NCBI GenBank assembly: GCA_003222835.1
Contig: QHXE01000331.1
Location: 1-13,649 of the forward strand
Reading direction: 5' to 3'
DNA length: 13,649 nt
Origin: Acidobacteriota bacterium
Lineage (GTDB): Bacteria > Acidobacteriota > Blastocatellia > Pyrinomonadales > Pyrinomonadaceae
A program made the position numbers and the translations under genes. This document shows, piece by piece, positions 1 through 7,023 of the stretch; the stretch's first letter is position 1; each line of letters opens with the position of its first letter. Under the pieces are notes generated by a model that searched no databases, was not told the origin of the DNA, and worked only from the letters and a program-made list of their open reading frames with translations.

Positions 1-1
1 G

Positions 2-541
2 GTTGCGCACAACGGAAATGTTTACGTCACGAATCCTCCTGCTGATAACGAGAATGCGCCGAGCAAAGTCTGGCTAATCAAACCTAATGGCGAGAAAATT
101 GTGGTTGATACCGGACTGAAATACGCGAATGGCGTGACGCTCTCTCCCGATCAGACATTGCTGTACGTTGCCGATTATCGCTCGCACTGGGTTTACAGCT
201 ACTTCATTAAGGCTGACGGGACGTTGGATAACAAACAGCGCTTCTACTGGCTGCATGTGCCCGACACTTCGGATCAGAGCAGTGCCGATGGCATTCGAGT
301 CGATCGCGAAGGACGACTCTATGTCGCAACCAGCATGGGCATTCAGGTCTGCGATCAGGCCGGCAGGGTGCAATGCATCATTCCCACACCGAACGGCAAA
401 CTGTCCAACTTCACTTTTGGCGGCGCGCGCTTCGACGTGCTGTACGCCACTTGCGGCGATCGCGTCTACAGACGCAAGCTGAAAGTTGTTGGCGCCAATG
501 CCTGGGATGTGCCAAACAAGCCCGCGCCGCCGAGGTTGTGA
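2..541 (+). CDS. SMP-30/gluconolactonase-family beta-propeller protein, 5' end missing
   Basis: The reading frame is open from the left edge to a TGA at 539-541, so 179 C-terminal residues are seen and the N-terminus lies outside the window. The visible part reads as the later blades of an SMP-30/gluconolactonase/LRE-like propeller: ANGVTLSPD, carrying the conserved Asn of the divalent-metal site; SADGIRVD followed by GRLYVAT, carrying the conserved Asp; then NFTFGG and an LYATCGDRVYRRKL-like last strand. Family members hydrolyse sugar-acid lactones such as gluconolactone, or act on other lactones and esters. The exact substrate cannot be read from sequence. Whether it is exported is unknown because the start is missing. 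It is the first visible gene of a + strand run leading to a UxuA-like protein and a beta-glucuronidase, which suggests a lactone of an aldonic or uronic acid as substrate. That substrate is an inference; the family call is firm. Confidence 0.85.
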   Translation, partial: VAHNGNVYVTNPPADNENAPSKVWLIKPNGEKIVVDTGLKYANGVTLSPDQTLLYVADYRSHWVYSYFIKADGTLDNKQRFYWLHVPDTSDQSSADGIRVDREGRLYVATSMGIQVCDQAGRVQCIIPTPNGKLSNFTFGGARFDVLYATCGDRVYRRKLKVVGANAWDVPNKPAPPRL

Positions 542-607
542 TTTGATTTGTAAACCAGAGTCGAAGTTTCATTAAACTCACGACCGCCAGGAACAAAGTG
601 CGACATC

Positions 608-1486
608 ATGAGAATGTCTGACGATCCAGGCGCAGTACTCATCATCGGCGGTCGGGGCGAATTTGGCCGGTTCTTGCAGCGCGACATACTGCCGAATCTC
701 GGCGTACACACGGTGCTGACCATCGAGCGCGACACTCCTCGTGATCACCATTTGCCTCAACTTCAGCAGGCGCGGCACGTGATCATAGCTACGCCGCTGG
801 CGGGTTATGCAGAACACGCCTGCGAGATCGTGCGCGAGTGCCGGAACCTCCAGCGGCGGATGACTCTCTGGTTGATTCCCTCGGTCCAGGCGGGGGTGTG
901 GCGAGCCGTCACGGCGATGCTGGCGAGCGTTCAGAATCCATATCTGTCCGCGGTATTCGTGCATCCGATGTATGGACCAAATGGCTTTCGGTCTGATGAG
1001 CGCGAGGCTCCGACCTTTCGCAATATTCTCACCGCCACCGCCGAGGGAGCGAAGCATCAGTTGGCGGATGAAGTCACTCAGATTGCCGAGACGGTGCGCA
1101 ATAGACTCAGCATTGAGACAACTAGGGCGTTCAATCCTGAAGAGCACGATCGGATTACCGCCTACTCGCAAGGACTCTCATACTCTGTGGCTCAGACGAT
1201 CTTCGATCGGCCGGAGATCGATGCGCTGGTACAGACGCGAATGCCGGATCTGCATTTCTCTTTTCACGCAAATCACGGTCTCATTGTTGATTTCCTGCGT
1301 CTCAATGCTTATATGCCAAAGGTCGGCGAGGTGTTTGGTAATGCATGGCAGCGGACCGCACAATCGAGCTACCGGGACCTCTTGAGCGCCTTCGCGCAGG
1401 CGGACGAAGCGCTGAATTGCGGCACTGAACCATTGATCCCGACGAAGTGGTACGAGAAGCTTCGCGCCGCTGCCATCGAGTCATGA
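608..1486 (+). CDS. TyrA/prephenate dehydrogenase-like NAD(P)-dependent oxidoreductase
   Basis: The protein has 292 residues. Its N-terminus is a Rossmann nucleotide-binding motif, IIGGRGEFGRF (residues 12-22). The TyrA signature HPMYGP lies at 119-124, where His119 matches the catalytic His of the HPMFGP motif in E. coli TyrA. A third TyrA-like block, EEHDRITAYSQGLSY, lies at 178-192. TyrA enzymes oxidatively decarboxylate prephenate or arogenate for tyrosine synthesis. In the last block the usual second His of the Q-x-L-x-H pattern is Tyr192 here, so prephenate may not be the substrate. There is no chorismate mutase or ACT domain. ATG 608 was chosen as the first in-frame ATG; ATG 614 is also possible. 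Neither has a good Shine-Dalgarno: an AGGA is about 15 nt upstream of 608. No signal peptide is seen, so it is probably cytosolic. It sits 66 nt after the SMP-30 gene and 35 nt before the UxuA-like gene, an unusual place for an aromatic amino-acid enzyme. Confidence 0.8.
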   Translation: MRMSDDPGAVLIIGGRGEFGRFLQRDILPNLGVHTVLTIERDTPRDHHLPQLQQARHVIIATPLAGYAEHACEIVRECRNLQRRMTLWLIPSVQAGVWRAVTAMLASVQNPYLSAVFVHPMYGPNGFRSDEREAPTFRNILTATAEGAKHQLADEVTQIAETVRNRLSIETTRAFNPEEHDRITAYSQGLSYSVAQTIFDRPEIDALVQTRMPDLHFSFHANHGLIVDFLRLNAYMPKVGEVFGNAWQRTAQSSYRDLLSAFAQADEALNCGTEPLIPTKWYEKLRAAAIES

Positions 1487-1510
1487 AGCTTTAGCTCTGA
1501 GGAACCTGTG

Positions 1511-1515
1511 AGGAG
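1511..1515 (+). promoter_or_regulatory. Shine-Dalgarno of the UxuA-like gene
   Basis: AGGAG lies 6 nt before ATG 1522. It fixes the start so that the twin-arginine motif falls at residues 3-4, which supports the Tat signal reading. Confidence 0.8.
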
Positions 1516-1521
1516 AGTCTG

Positions 1522-2646
1522 ATGCATCGCAGAAAATTCATGCGGCTGGCCGGCAACGGCATCGCTAGCGAAGCGCTGGTTGCTTCTCTCACACAAGTTG
1601 CAAACGCTGCGACGCCGGCAAAGGCATCCGTGAGCAAGATGCCAAAAAAGGCACTCATGAAGGTCGGCACCCAGAACGTTTCTGCTGATGAAACTCTGAG
1701 AGTGTTAGCGGCTCTTGGTGTGAATCATGTTTGCAGCAGTCTTCCGTCGGCGCGACGGGACGCGCAGTGGTCGGTTGAGGGATTGACGAAGCTGAGAGAG
1801 CGAGTTGAGTCCTTTGGCATCAAGCTCGAAATTGTCCCTTTGCCACTCAGTTCGAGTTACATAACTAAAGCCGAGAACCCGAACATCATGCTCGGCAAGA
1901 GCCCGGAGCGAGATCGAGAAATCGACGATCTCTGTCAAATGATTCGCAACACGGCGCGCGCCGGGATTCCCACATTGAAGTACAACTTGAGCATCCTCGG
2001 AGTCGTGCGCACCGAATCCACGCCCGGAAGAGGCGGAGCCATTTACAGCACCTTCGAATATGATAAAGCCAGGCAGGAACCAGCGCTGACTGAGGCCGGG
2101 CCGGTCGAGGCCGATCAGTATTGGGATCGCATCACATACTTCCTCAAACGCGTCGTTCCGGTGGCCGAAGAATACAAGGTGAAACTGGCCTGTCATCCGC
2201 ACGATCCGGGCATGCCGCGCGATAGAGGCTTTCGCGGAGTGCAGACCGTGCTCGGCAACGTGGATGGACTGAAACGTTTCGTCGAAATCATGCCGAGCAA
2301 GTATCACGGATTAAACTTCTGCCAGGGCACCGTCGCAGAGATGTTAACGAAACCGAGCGAAGAGATCTTCGACGTGATCCGTTATTTCGGCAGTCGCGGC
2401 AAGATCTTCAACGTCCATTTCCGCAACATCCGCGGCGGCTTTCTGAACTTCAAGGAAACGTTCATCGACGATGGTGACGTTGACATGTTGAAGGCAATGC
2501 GGGTCTATAAAGAAGTTGGGTACGATGGAATGATGATGCCGGATCATGTTCCTAAAATCTCGGCGGACCCGAGCGAAAGCCAGGCCTTTGCTTACACATT
2601 TGGTTACATTAAGGCGCTCATCGCCGCCGTCGGCTCTGAAACTTAG
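1522..2646 (+). CDS. Tat-exported mannonate dehydratase-like (UxuA family) TIM-barrel protein
   Basis: The protein has 374 residues. Start ATG 1522 is preceded by AGGAG (1511-1515) with a 6-nt spacer. The N-terminus is a twin-arginine signal: RRKFMRLAG at residues 3-11, then a short hydrophobic stretch and an Ala-rich cleavage region near 28-30 (VANAA). The body resembles D-mannonate dehydratase: HPHDPGMP (225-232), LNFCQGT (264-270), HFRNIRG (299-305), DDGDVDM (316-322) and MPDHVP (339-344). These match the UxuA metal- and substrate-binding blocks, usually seen as HPDDPP, FCxG, HxRN, GDVDM and PDH. UxuA removes water from D-mannonate to give 2-keto-3-deoxygluconate in the glucuronate pathway. 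Classical UxuA is cytosolic, so export through Tat is a deviation. The protein could be a periplasmic dehydratase or a sugar-phosphate-isomerase-like relative with another substrate. It lies between the TyrA-like gene and the GH2 gene, with short gaps on both sides. Confidence 0.8.
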   Translation: MHRRKFMRLAGNGIASEALVASLTQVANAATPAKASVSKMPKKALMKVGTQNVSADETLRVLAALGVNHVCSSLPSARRDAQWSVEGLTKLRERVESFGIKLEIVPLPLSSSYITKAENPNIMLGKSPERDREIDDLCQMIRNTARAGIPTLKYNLSILGVVRTESTPGRGGAIYSTFEYDKARQEPALTEAGPVEADQYWDRITYFLKRVVPVAEEYKVKLACHPHDPGMPRDRGFRGVQTVLGNVDGLKRFVEIMPSKYHGLNFCQGTVAEMLTKPSEEIFDVIRYFGSRGKIFNVHFRNIRGGFLNFKETFIDDGDVDMLKAMRVYKEVGYDGMMMPDHVPKISADPSESQAFAYTFGYIKALIAAVGSET

Positions 2647-2670
2647 ATCTTGAAAGCGGTTTCATATTAT

Positions 2671-2675
2671 GAGGA
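2671..2675 (+). promoter_or_regulatory. Shine-Dalgarno deciding the GH2 start
   Basis: GAGGA overlaps the upstream candidate ATG 2669 and lies 5 nt before ATG 2681. The 2669 start has no purine-rich site of its own, so 2681 is preferred. Both starts keep the signal peptide. Confidence 0.6.
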
Positions 2676-2680
2676 CGAAC

Positions 2681-4510
2681 ATGCAATCTACGAAAATAAC
2701 GACCTGCTTGGTGTGTGTAGCGGCGTGTTTCGCATATGCTCTTGTCTCTGCATCCATCTCGCTCGCGCAGAGCCCTTCGCCACTGATCCAAAACGTGTCT
2801 GGTCGGCGGACTCTCTCGCTAGACGGGGATTGGCATTACATTGTCGACCCACATGAGGAGGGAACGGCGCGGCGTTTTTACCTGAATGGGAAGCCTTTCG
2901 GCAGCCGGAATTTCGTCGAATACGATTTCAATACCTCGCCGATTATGCGCGTGCCGGGCGATTGGAACTTTCAGCGGCCGGAATTGCAGTGGTACGAAGG
3001 CACGCTTTGGTACCAGAAATCTTTCGACTATCACGCTTCTGCAAACATGCGCACTCTTCTTTATTTTGGCGCCGCGAATTATCGTGCTCGCGTCTGGCTG
3101 AATGAGAAACCATTGTGTGAACACGAAGGCGGCTTCACTCCCTTCAATTGCGAAGCAACTTCCGCGTTGCAGGAAGGCGCTAACGTCGTCATCGTTTCAG
3201 TTAACGATAATCGCCATGCGGACGACATTCCGTCGCTCAGGCCCGATTGGTTCAACTACGGCGGGCTGACTCGCGATGTTCGTATCGTCGAAGTCCCGCG
3301 ACAATTCATCGAGCAGTACTCGATTCAATTGGACCGTGAGAACACGCGACGCATCGCCGGATGGATTCGCGTAGCAGGCGCGTCGGCGCCGCAAAAACTC
3401 TCGGTGAGAATTCCGGAGTTAAAACTCTCTACCGAAGCAACCACGGATAACGATGGGCTGGCTCGATTTACGCTCGATGCCCCGGGCTTGCAATTGTGGT
3501 TGCCCGAAAAGCCGAAACTCTATCGCGTGGAGATCTCAACTGAAAGCGATCAGATCGTTGACGACATCGGCTTTCGCACGATCGAAACACGCGGTACGGA
3601 TATTCTGCTCAACGGGCGTCCAATATTTCTGCGCGGAATAGACATGCACGAGGAGCCGGTCAATCGTCCGGGGCGCGCTCATGGCGAAGACGACGCGCGG
3701 ATACTGCTGGGTTGGGCGAAGGAACTCGGCTGTAACTTTGTGCGGCTGGCCCACTATCCCCACGACGAAAGCATGACCCGCATGGCGGATCGCCTCGGCT
3801 TGATGGTTTGGTCTGAGATTCCCGTTTATCAGGGCATTGATTTCAAGAACGCGCAGACACTCGCGAAAGCGCAGCAGCAATTGACAGAGATGATCGCCCG
3901 CGATCGAAACCGCGCAGCAATCATCCTCTGGTCCGTCAGCAATGAAACGCCGAAATCAGCGGAGCGCAATGCCTTTCTTCATCAACTCATCGTCATGGCG
4001 CGGACGCTCGACCCGACCCGCCTGATCACGACGGCCACAAATCAAACCAACGCGACTGAACCGCACAAGAGAATCTTTGACGATCCCATCATCGCCGATC
4101 TGGATGTCTTTGGAGTCAACGAATACATCGGCTGGTACGAAGGCGTCCCGGCGGATCTCGACATCACGACCTGGAGCACGCCATACAATAAGCCAATGAT
4201 CGTCAGCGAATTTGGCGGCGATGCCAAGTACGGTTTGCACGGCGCCGCCTCTCAGCGTTGGACCGAGGAATATCAGGAAGACATCTACAAACATCAGATC
4301 GCCGCGCTCCGCAAGATCCCGTTCCTGCGCGGCACGAGCCCGTGGATCCTGAAAGATTTTCGCTCACCACATCGGCAATTGCCGGGCATTCAGGACGGCT
4401 TTAATCGCAAAGGACTTATCTCGGAACGTGGCGAGCGAAAGAAAGCGTTCTATGTTCTCCAAAGGTTCTATCGCGAGTTGGCGGCGCAAACTGCCGCGAC
4501 TGCTCAGTAA
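2681..4510 (+). CDS. Secreted GH2 beta-glucuronidase-like glycoside hydrolase
   Basis: I chose ATG 2681 (609 residues) because GAGGA at 2671-2675 sits 5 nt before it. An in-frame ATG at 2669 would add four residues but has no Shine-Dalgarno. A signal peptide covers about residues 1-30, ending near SLAQ. Domain order is GH2: a sugar-binding jelly-roll (about 40-205), an Ig-like domain (about 208-300) and a TIM barrel (about 302-605). Barrel motifs are LRGIDMHEE, VRLAHYPHDE, WSVSNE with the acid/base Glu422, NEYIGWYEG, and IVSEFGGD with the nucleophile Glu510. FNRKG at 574-578 supplies the N-x-K pair (Asn575, Lys577) that in E. coli GusA contacts the glucuronate carboxylate. The EYQxxxY, SPWILKDF and KKAFYVLQRFY segments also follow the beta-glucuronidase pattern. 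The predicted job is release of glucuronate or a related uronic acid from exported or environmental glycosides. Length is near that of GusA (603). Downstream is a 374-nt gap with a hairpin at 4618-4647. Confidence 0.9.
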   Translation: MQSTKITTCLVCVAACFAYALVSASISLAQSPSPLIQNVSGRRTLSLDGDWHYIVDPHEEGTARRFYLNGKPFGSRNFVEYDFNTSPIMRVPGDWNFQRPELQWYEGTLWYQKSFDYHASANMRTLLYFGAANYRARVWLNEKPLCEHEGGFTPFNCEATSALQEGANVVIVSVNDNRHADDIPSLRPDWFNYGGLTRDVRIVEVPRQFIEQYSIQLDRENTRRIAGWIRVAGASAPQKLSVRIPELKLSTEATTDNDGLARFTLDAPGLQLWLPEKPKLYRVEISTESDQIVDDIGFRTIETRGTDILLNGRPIFLRGIDMHEEPVNRPGRAHGEDDARILLGWAKELGCNFVRLAHYPHDESMTRMADRLGLMVWSEIPVYQGIDFKNAQTLAKAQQQLTEMIARDRNRAAIILWSVSNETPKSAERNAFLHQLIVMARTLDPTRLITTATNQTNATEPHKRIFDDPIIADLDVFGVNEYIGWYEGVPADLDITTWSTPYNKPMIVSEFGGDAKYGLHGAASQRWTEEYQEDIYKHQIAALRKIPFLRGTSPWILKDFRSPHRQLPGIQDGFNRKGLISERGERKKAFYVLQRFYRELAAQTAATAQ

Positions 4511-4884
4511 CCTCCGCCCCAATTTCGAATTGATACCTAAGAACGTCTCTGTCTCAGATCAGGGCCTGAACTATGGCTTCGCTCGATTCTTAACCGCAAC
4601 GCGGTTGCGCCCTCCAGCCCAGGGTTGACCGCTTCGGCTACCCTGGGATCAGGGATGAATCACCCTTCAACCGTAAGGCTGTTGGATTGTGATCTGTTCT
4701 CCCCACCCTCCAGTGTTGGTAAAGCCCGTGATCATTATGTGCGAGTTCGCGGGCAATGGCAGGCTGATTGAATTAGACATTACGGAATCTCCTCTCCAAG
4801 AGTCCACGCAGACTAACATAAGGTTACTTCTATTTGAGTAGGTTATTCGCGCGGGTCGAAGTCGTACTGCGCGGCGACACTTAG
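4511..4884. other. 374-nt intergenic region between convergent genes
   Basis: This gap separates the GH2 gene (+) from cobO (-), so both transcripts end here. It contains a strong hairpin at 4618-4647. I see no gene: the frame open from about 4541 to 4764 has no start codon or Shine-Dalgarno and no recognisable motif. A weaker pairing, GCCCG near 4724 with CGGGC near 4750, may add structure. The region reads like a degenerate interspersed repeat rather than simple spacer, but that needs copies elsewhere in the genome to be confirmed. Confidence 0.5.
4618..4647. repeat. Perfect 8-bp inverted repeat, possible bidirectional terminator
   Basis: CCCAGGGT (4618-4625) pairs exactly with ACCCTGGG (4640-4647) across a 14-nt loop. 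It lies about 108 nt after the GH2 stop and 237 nt after the cobO stop, between convergent genes. Neither side has a T run, so an intrinsic terminator is not proven. A repeat element is the alternative. Confidence 0.55.
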
Positions 4885-5460
4885 TTAAAACTCGATGCCT
4901 CTTTGCGCTCTAATCCCGGCTTGAAACGGATGCTTTACTTCCGTCATTTCGGTGACGAGGTCGGCAGCTTCGATCAATTCTTTTGGCGCATCGCGTCCAG
5001 TGACGACGATGTGAAGGGAAGGTTGGCGTTCGCGCGCGGCGCGGATTTCTTCCAAAACTTCTGCGACCGGCAACATTTCATAGCTCAAAACATAAACCAG
5101 TTCATCGAAGACGAGCAGATCGTAATCCCCGCTTCGAAGTTTTTCGACACAAAGGTTCCAGGTAGCGCGCGCGGTCTGACGATCCTGTTCGGGATTTTTT
5201 GTGTCCCAGGTGAAGCCGTCACCCATGGTATGAACTTCAATTCCGAGTTTTTCCGCTGAGACATGCTCGCCGTAGCGATCGGTGCGCGACTTCATGAATT
5301 GGATCATGCAGCAACGCAGCCCCTGGCCGGCAGCGCGCATCATCAAGCCGAGTGCGCATGTCGTCTTGCCTTTGCCATTGCCGGTGTGAACGATGAGGAG
5401 GCCGCGCGTCTGTTCTTGATAGTCCTCGCGGCGCCATTTGTATTTGCGCTCGATTGCCAT
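4885..5460 (-). CDS. cobO: Cob(I)yrinic acid a,c-diamide adenosyltransferase (CobO/BtuR/CobA type)
   Basis: The protein has 191 residues, the usual length for this family. It moves the 5'-deoxyadenosyl group of ATP onto the cobalt of reduced corrinoids to make adenosylcobalamin or its precursors, in the cytosol. Seen in sequence: Walker-A-like P-loop GNGKGKTT at 27-34, MGDGFTWDT at 79-87 (the family's GxGFTW block), VFDELVYVL at 117-125, VVTGR at 152-156, and the C-terminal KHPFQAGIRAQRGIE at 176-190. The ATG at 5458-5460 gives the standard N-terminus with the KYKWR stretch. No clear Shine-Dalgarno precedes it. It is the last gene of the minus-strand block, 100 nt after nrnA, with two hairpins in the gap. 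No cobalamin riboswitch was recognised there. The function call is firm; membership in the same transcript as nrnA is uncertain. Confidence 0.93.
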   Translation of the reverse strand: MAIERKYKWRREDYQEQTRGLLIVHTGNGKGKTTCALGLMMRAAGQGLRCCMIQFMKSRTDRYGEHVSAEKLGIEVHTMGDGFTWDTKNPEQDRQTARATWNLCVEKLRSGDYDLLVFDELVYVLSYEMLPVAEVLEEIRAARERQPSLHIVVTGRDAPKELIEAADLVTEMTEVKHPFQAGIRAQRGIEF

Positions 5461-5484
5461 CAGTGAAATGCCGGGAAAGTTTAG

Positions 5485-5504
5485 AGGCGGGCTATTGCCC
5501 GCCT
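5485..5504. repeat. Perfect 8-bp hairpin between nrnA and cobO
   Basis: AGGCGGGC (5485-5492) pairs exactly with GCCCGCCT (5497-5504) around a TATT loop. On the minus strand it is followed by CTAAACTTT rather than a clean T run, so it is only a weak terminator candidate. It shares the GGCGGGC word with the next hairpin at 5528-5544, which suggests two copies of one repeat element. Confidence 0.65.
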
Positions 5505-5527
5505 ATTCTTGCGCTATCAGAGTTTCT

Positions 5528-5544
5528 GGCGGGCAGTAGCCGCC
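5528..5544. repeat. Second GGCGGGC-type hairpin downstream of nrnA
   Basis: GGCGG (5528-5532) pairs with CCGCC (5540-5544). The GGCGGGC start is the same as in the hairpin at 5485-5504, 36 nt away. It lies 16 nt after the nrnA stop. Confidence 0.45.
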
Positions 5545-5560
5545 GCTAGACGTATCGGGA

Positions 5561-6550
5561 CTACTTCAGAGCGTCTTCGGTAATATCTCTCAATCCATTC
5601 GCGCGCTTGATGGCGTCTTGCAGCAGCGGCACAACTTGCCGCTCGACGCTCTCGAGGTTGCCTTTCAAGGTGCAGCCGGCGGCGTTGCGATGTCCACCGC
5701 CGCCGAACTGCTCCGCAACCTTAGCGACGTTCACATCCCCTTTCGAACGCAAGCTGGTGCGATAGACCCCCGGCGAACACTCTTTGAAAAGCGCCGTTGC
5801 TTCGATTTCTTCGACAGATAAAGGATAGTTAACGAATCCGTCGGCGTCCTCTTCAGAAGCCCGTGTCTGTTCCTGCATCTCCAGCGTCTGTTCCATCCAA
5901 GCGATATGGCCCGTCTCGTCACGTTTCGCCGTCGCGAGGACCAGGCTCAACAATTCAATCTTGGGCCATTGATAACTACCGAAGATCGCTTCCGCGGTCT
6001 TGGCGGGTTTGACGCCGGTGCGCACGAGTTCAGAAGCTATCTTGAAAGTTCGCTCGGTTGTATTCGAGTAATGAAACGATCCCGTGTCAGTGAGTAACGC
6101 GGTGTAGACGCATTCGGCGATCTCTTTGGTTACGCGCACGCCGGTGGCTTTGCAGAGATTGTAGATCATCTCGCCAACGGCCGAAGCAGTTGAATCGATC
6201 CAGTTGATGGCCCCAAACAGGGCGGTCGTCGAATGGTGATCGATGTTGACGACGAATTGTTTTTCGAGATCGATCAAGCCGGGCCGATCGATGTCGGAGC
6301 ATTCAATTACGAAAACGGCATCGTAAGGGCGATCGACCGAGGGGGTTACGCGGATTGCGTCGGCGCCGGGAAGTAGTTGATAAGCATGCGGCGCCACGTC
6401 GCGCATGGTGACTTCGACGTCTTTGTCGAGCGCGCGCAGCAACCAGTAGAGACCGAGCGAGGAGCCGAGGCTGTCGCCGTCTGGCCGAACGTGGGAAGTA
6501 ATCGCAAAGCGATCTTTCTTTTCAACGAGTTCAACTACCTGGCTAAGCAT
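5561..6550 (-). CDS. nrnA: DHH/DHHA1 phosphoesterase, NrnA-like nanoRNase/pAp phosphatase
   Basis: The protein has 329 residues, normal for NrnA. The family degrades 2-5 nt RNAs and dephosphorylates 3'-phosphoadenosine 5'-phosphate, using Mn2+ in the cytosol. Motifs in order: SHVRPDGDSLGS (19-30), ECSD (83-86), NIDHH (102-106, the DHH triad) and TDTGSF (154-159), then the DHHA1 substrate-binding signature GGGGHRNAAG (283-292). Motif II is ECSD, where many members have D-x-x-D, so Glu83 replaces the first acidic residue. The ATG at 6548-6550 gives the expected N-terminus a few residues before the first motif. No Shine-Dalgarno is visible, and the leader is filled by a repeat hairpin. It follows rbfA by 67 nt. 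A DHH gene after rbfA is common in translation operons of many phyla, usually with truB next, but truB is missing here. Confidence 0.9.
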   Translation of the reverse strand: MLSQVVELVEKKDRFAITSHVRPDGDSLGSSLGLYWLLRALDKDVEVTMRDVAPHAYQLLPGADAIRVTPSVDRPYDAVFVIECSDIDRPGLIDLEKQFVVNIDHHSTTALFGAINWIDSTASAVGEMIYNLCKATGVRVTKEIAECVYTALLTDTGSFHYSNTTERTFKIASELVRTGVKPAKTAEAIFGSYQWPKIELLSLVLATAKRDETGHIAWMEQTLEMQEQTRASEEDADGFVNYPLSVEEIEATALFKECSPGVYRTSLRSKGDVNVAKVAEQFGGGGHRNAAGCTLKGNLESVERQVVPLLQDAIKRANGLRDITEDALK

Positions 6551-6560
6551 TGGTGGATTT

Positions 6561-6614
6561 CGGATTGCGAATTTCGGATTGTGGATTTAAGAACGAACGC
6601 AAATTCGCAATCCG
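6561..6614. repeat. 14-bp perfect inverted repeat in the rbfA-nrnA gap
   Basis: The 14-nt word at 6561-6574 (CGGATTGCGAATTT) is exactly complementary to 6601-6614 across 26 nt. Shorter copies of GGATT/ATTTCGG words recur next to it, so the gap is built from short repeated words. It begins 3 nt after the rbfA stop and ends 10 nt before the nrnA start, taking the place of a ribosome binding site. Confidence 0.7.
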
Positions 6615-6617
6615 CAA

Positions 6618-6959
6618 TCACTCCCCGTGTCCTATCTTTTCAAGTAGCACATCGACGCGCTCAGCTTCTTCTTCGACCGTGTCGCGCACGAAGTGAAGCG
6701 CGGGAGTATGCCGCAAATCGAGCGCGAAGCCAAGTTGCCGGCGCACATAAGGCGCGGCGTGTCGCAATGCGAGCAAAGCGACGTCGTGTTCCCGCTCGTC
6801 CCCCTCGACGGTTACGTAGACGCTGGCATCACGCAGATCGTCCGCGACTCGCACCTCTGTCACGGTGATCGTCGCCAGCCGCGGGTCCTCTAATTCATAG
6901 CCCACAATCTGCGCAATCTCTTCGCGCAGCGTCTCAGCAATGCGCTCTGGCCGATGCAT
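6618..6959 (-). CDS. rbfA: Ribosome-binding factor A
   Basis: The protein has 113 residues, typical for RbfA. It is a KH-fold protein that binds the 30S subunit late in maturation, helps process the 16S rRNA 5' end and supports cold growth. Seen: the family opening HRPERIAETLREEI (residues 2-15), ELEDPRLATITVTEVRVADDLRDASVYV (about 22-49), and the C-terminal LRHAAPYVRRQLGFALDLRHTPALHFVRD block. The ATG at 6957-6959 gives exactly the expected N-terminus. The sequence before it is heptamer repeat with no Shine-Dalgarno. It lies 64 nt after the infB stop and 67 nt before nrnA, in the usual operon order. Confidence 0.93.
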   Translation of the reverse strand: MHRPERIAETLREEIAQIVGYELEDPRLATITVTEVRVADDLRDASVYVTVEGDEREHDVALLALRHAAPYVRRQLGFALDLRHTPALHFVRDTVEEEAERVDVLLEKIGHGE

Positions 6960-6960
6960 G

Positions 6961-7018
6961 TCAGAGGTCAGAGGTCAGAGATCAGAGGTCAGATCTCCGA
7001 CCTCCGATCTCTGACCTC
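6961..7018. repeat. Tandem heptamer (TCAGAGG) repeat folding into a 20-bp hairpin between infB and rbfA
   Basis: Four TCAGAGG-type heptamers run from 6961 to 6988, followed by a degenerate fifth. The second half contains the complementary words TCCGACC, TCCGATC and TCTGACC. Positions 6971-6990 pair with 6999-7018 over 20 bp with one mismatch, around an 8-nt loop (6991-6998). It lies wholly between the infB stop (7024) and the rbfA start (6959). No T run follows on the minus strand, so it is not a normal terminator. Confidence 0.85.
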
Positions 7019-7023
7019 GGTTT

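Noticed and set aside
4428..4628. Small plus-strand gene overlapping the GH2 3' end
   Set aside because: It is mostly inside the GH2 coding sequence in another frame and ends in the hairpin region, with no ribosome site.
5461..5560. Cobalamin riboswitch upstream of cobO
   Set aside because: The 100-nt gap holds two simple hairpins. It is too short for the full aptamer and no B12-box-like element was recognised.
6961..7018. CRISPR array from the repeated heptamers
   Set aside because: Units are 7 nt, contiguous and without spacers, and no cas genes are present.
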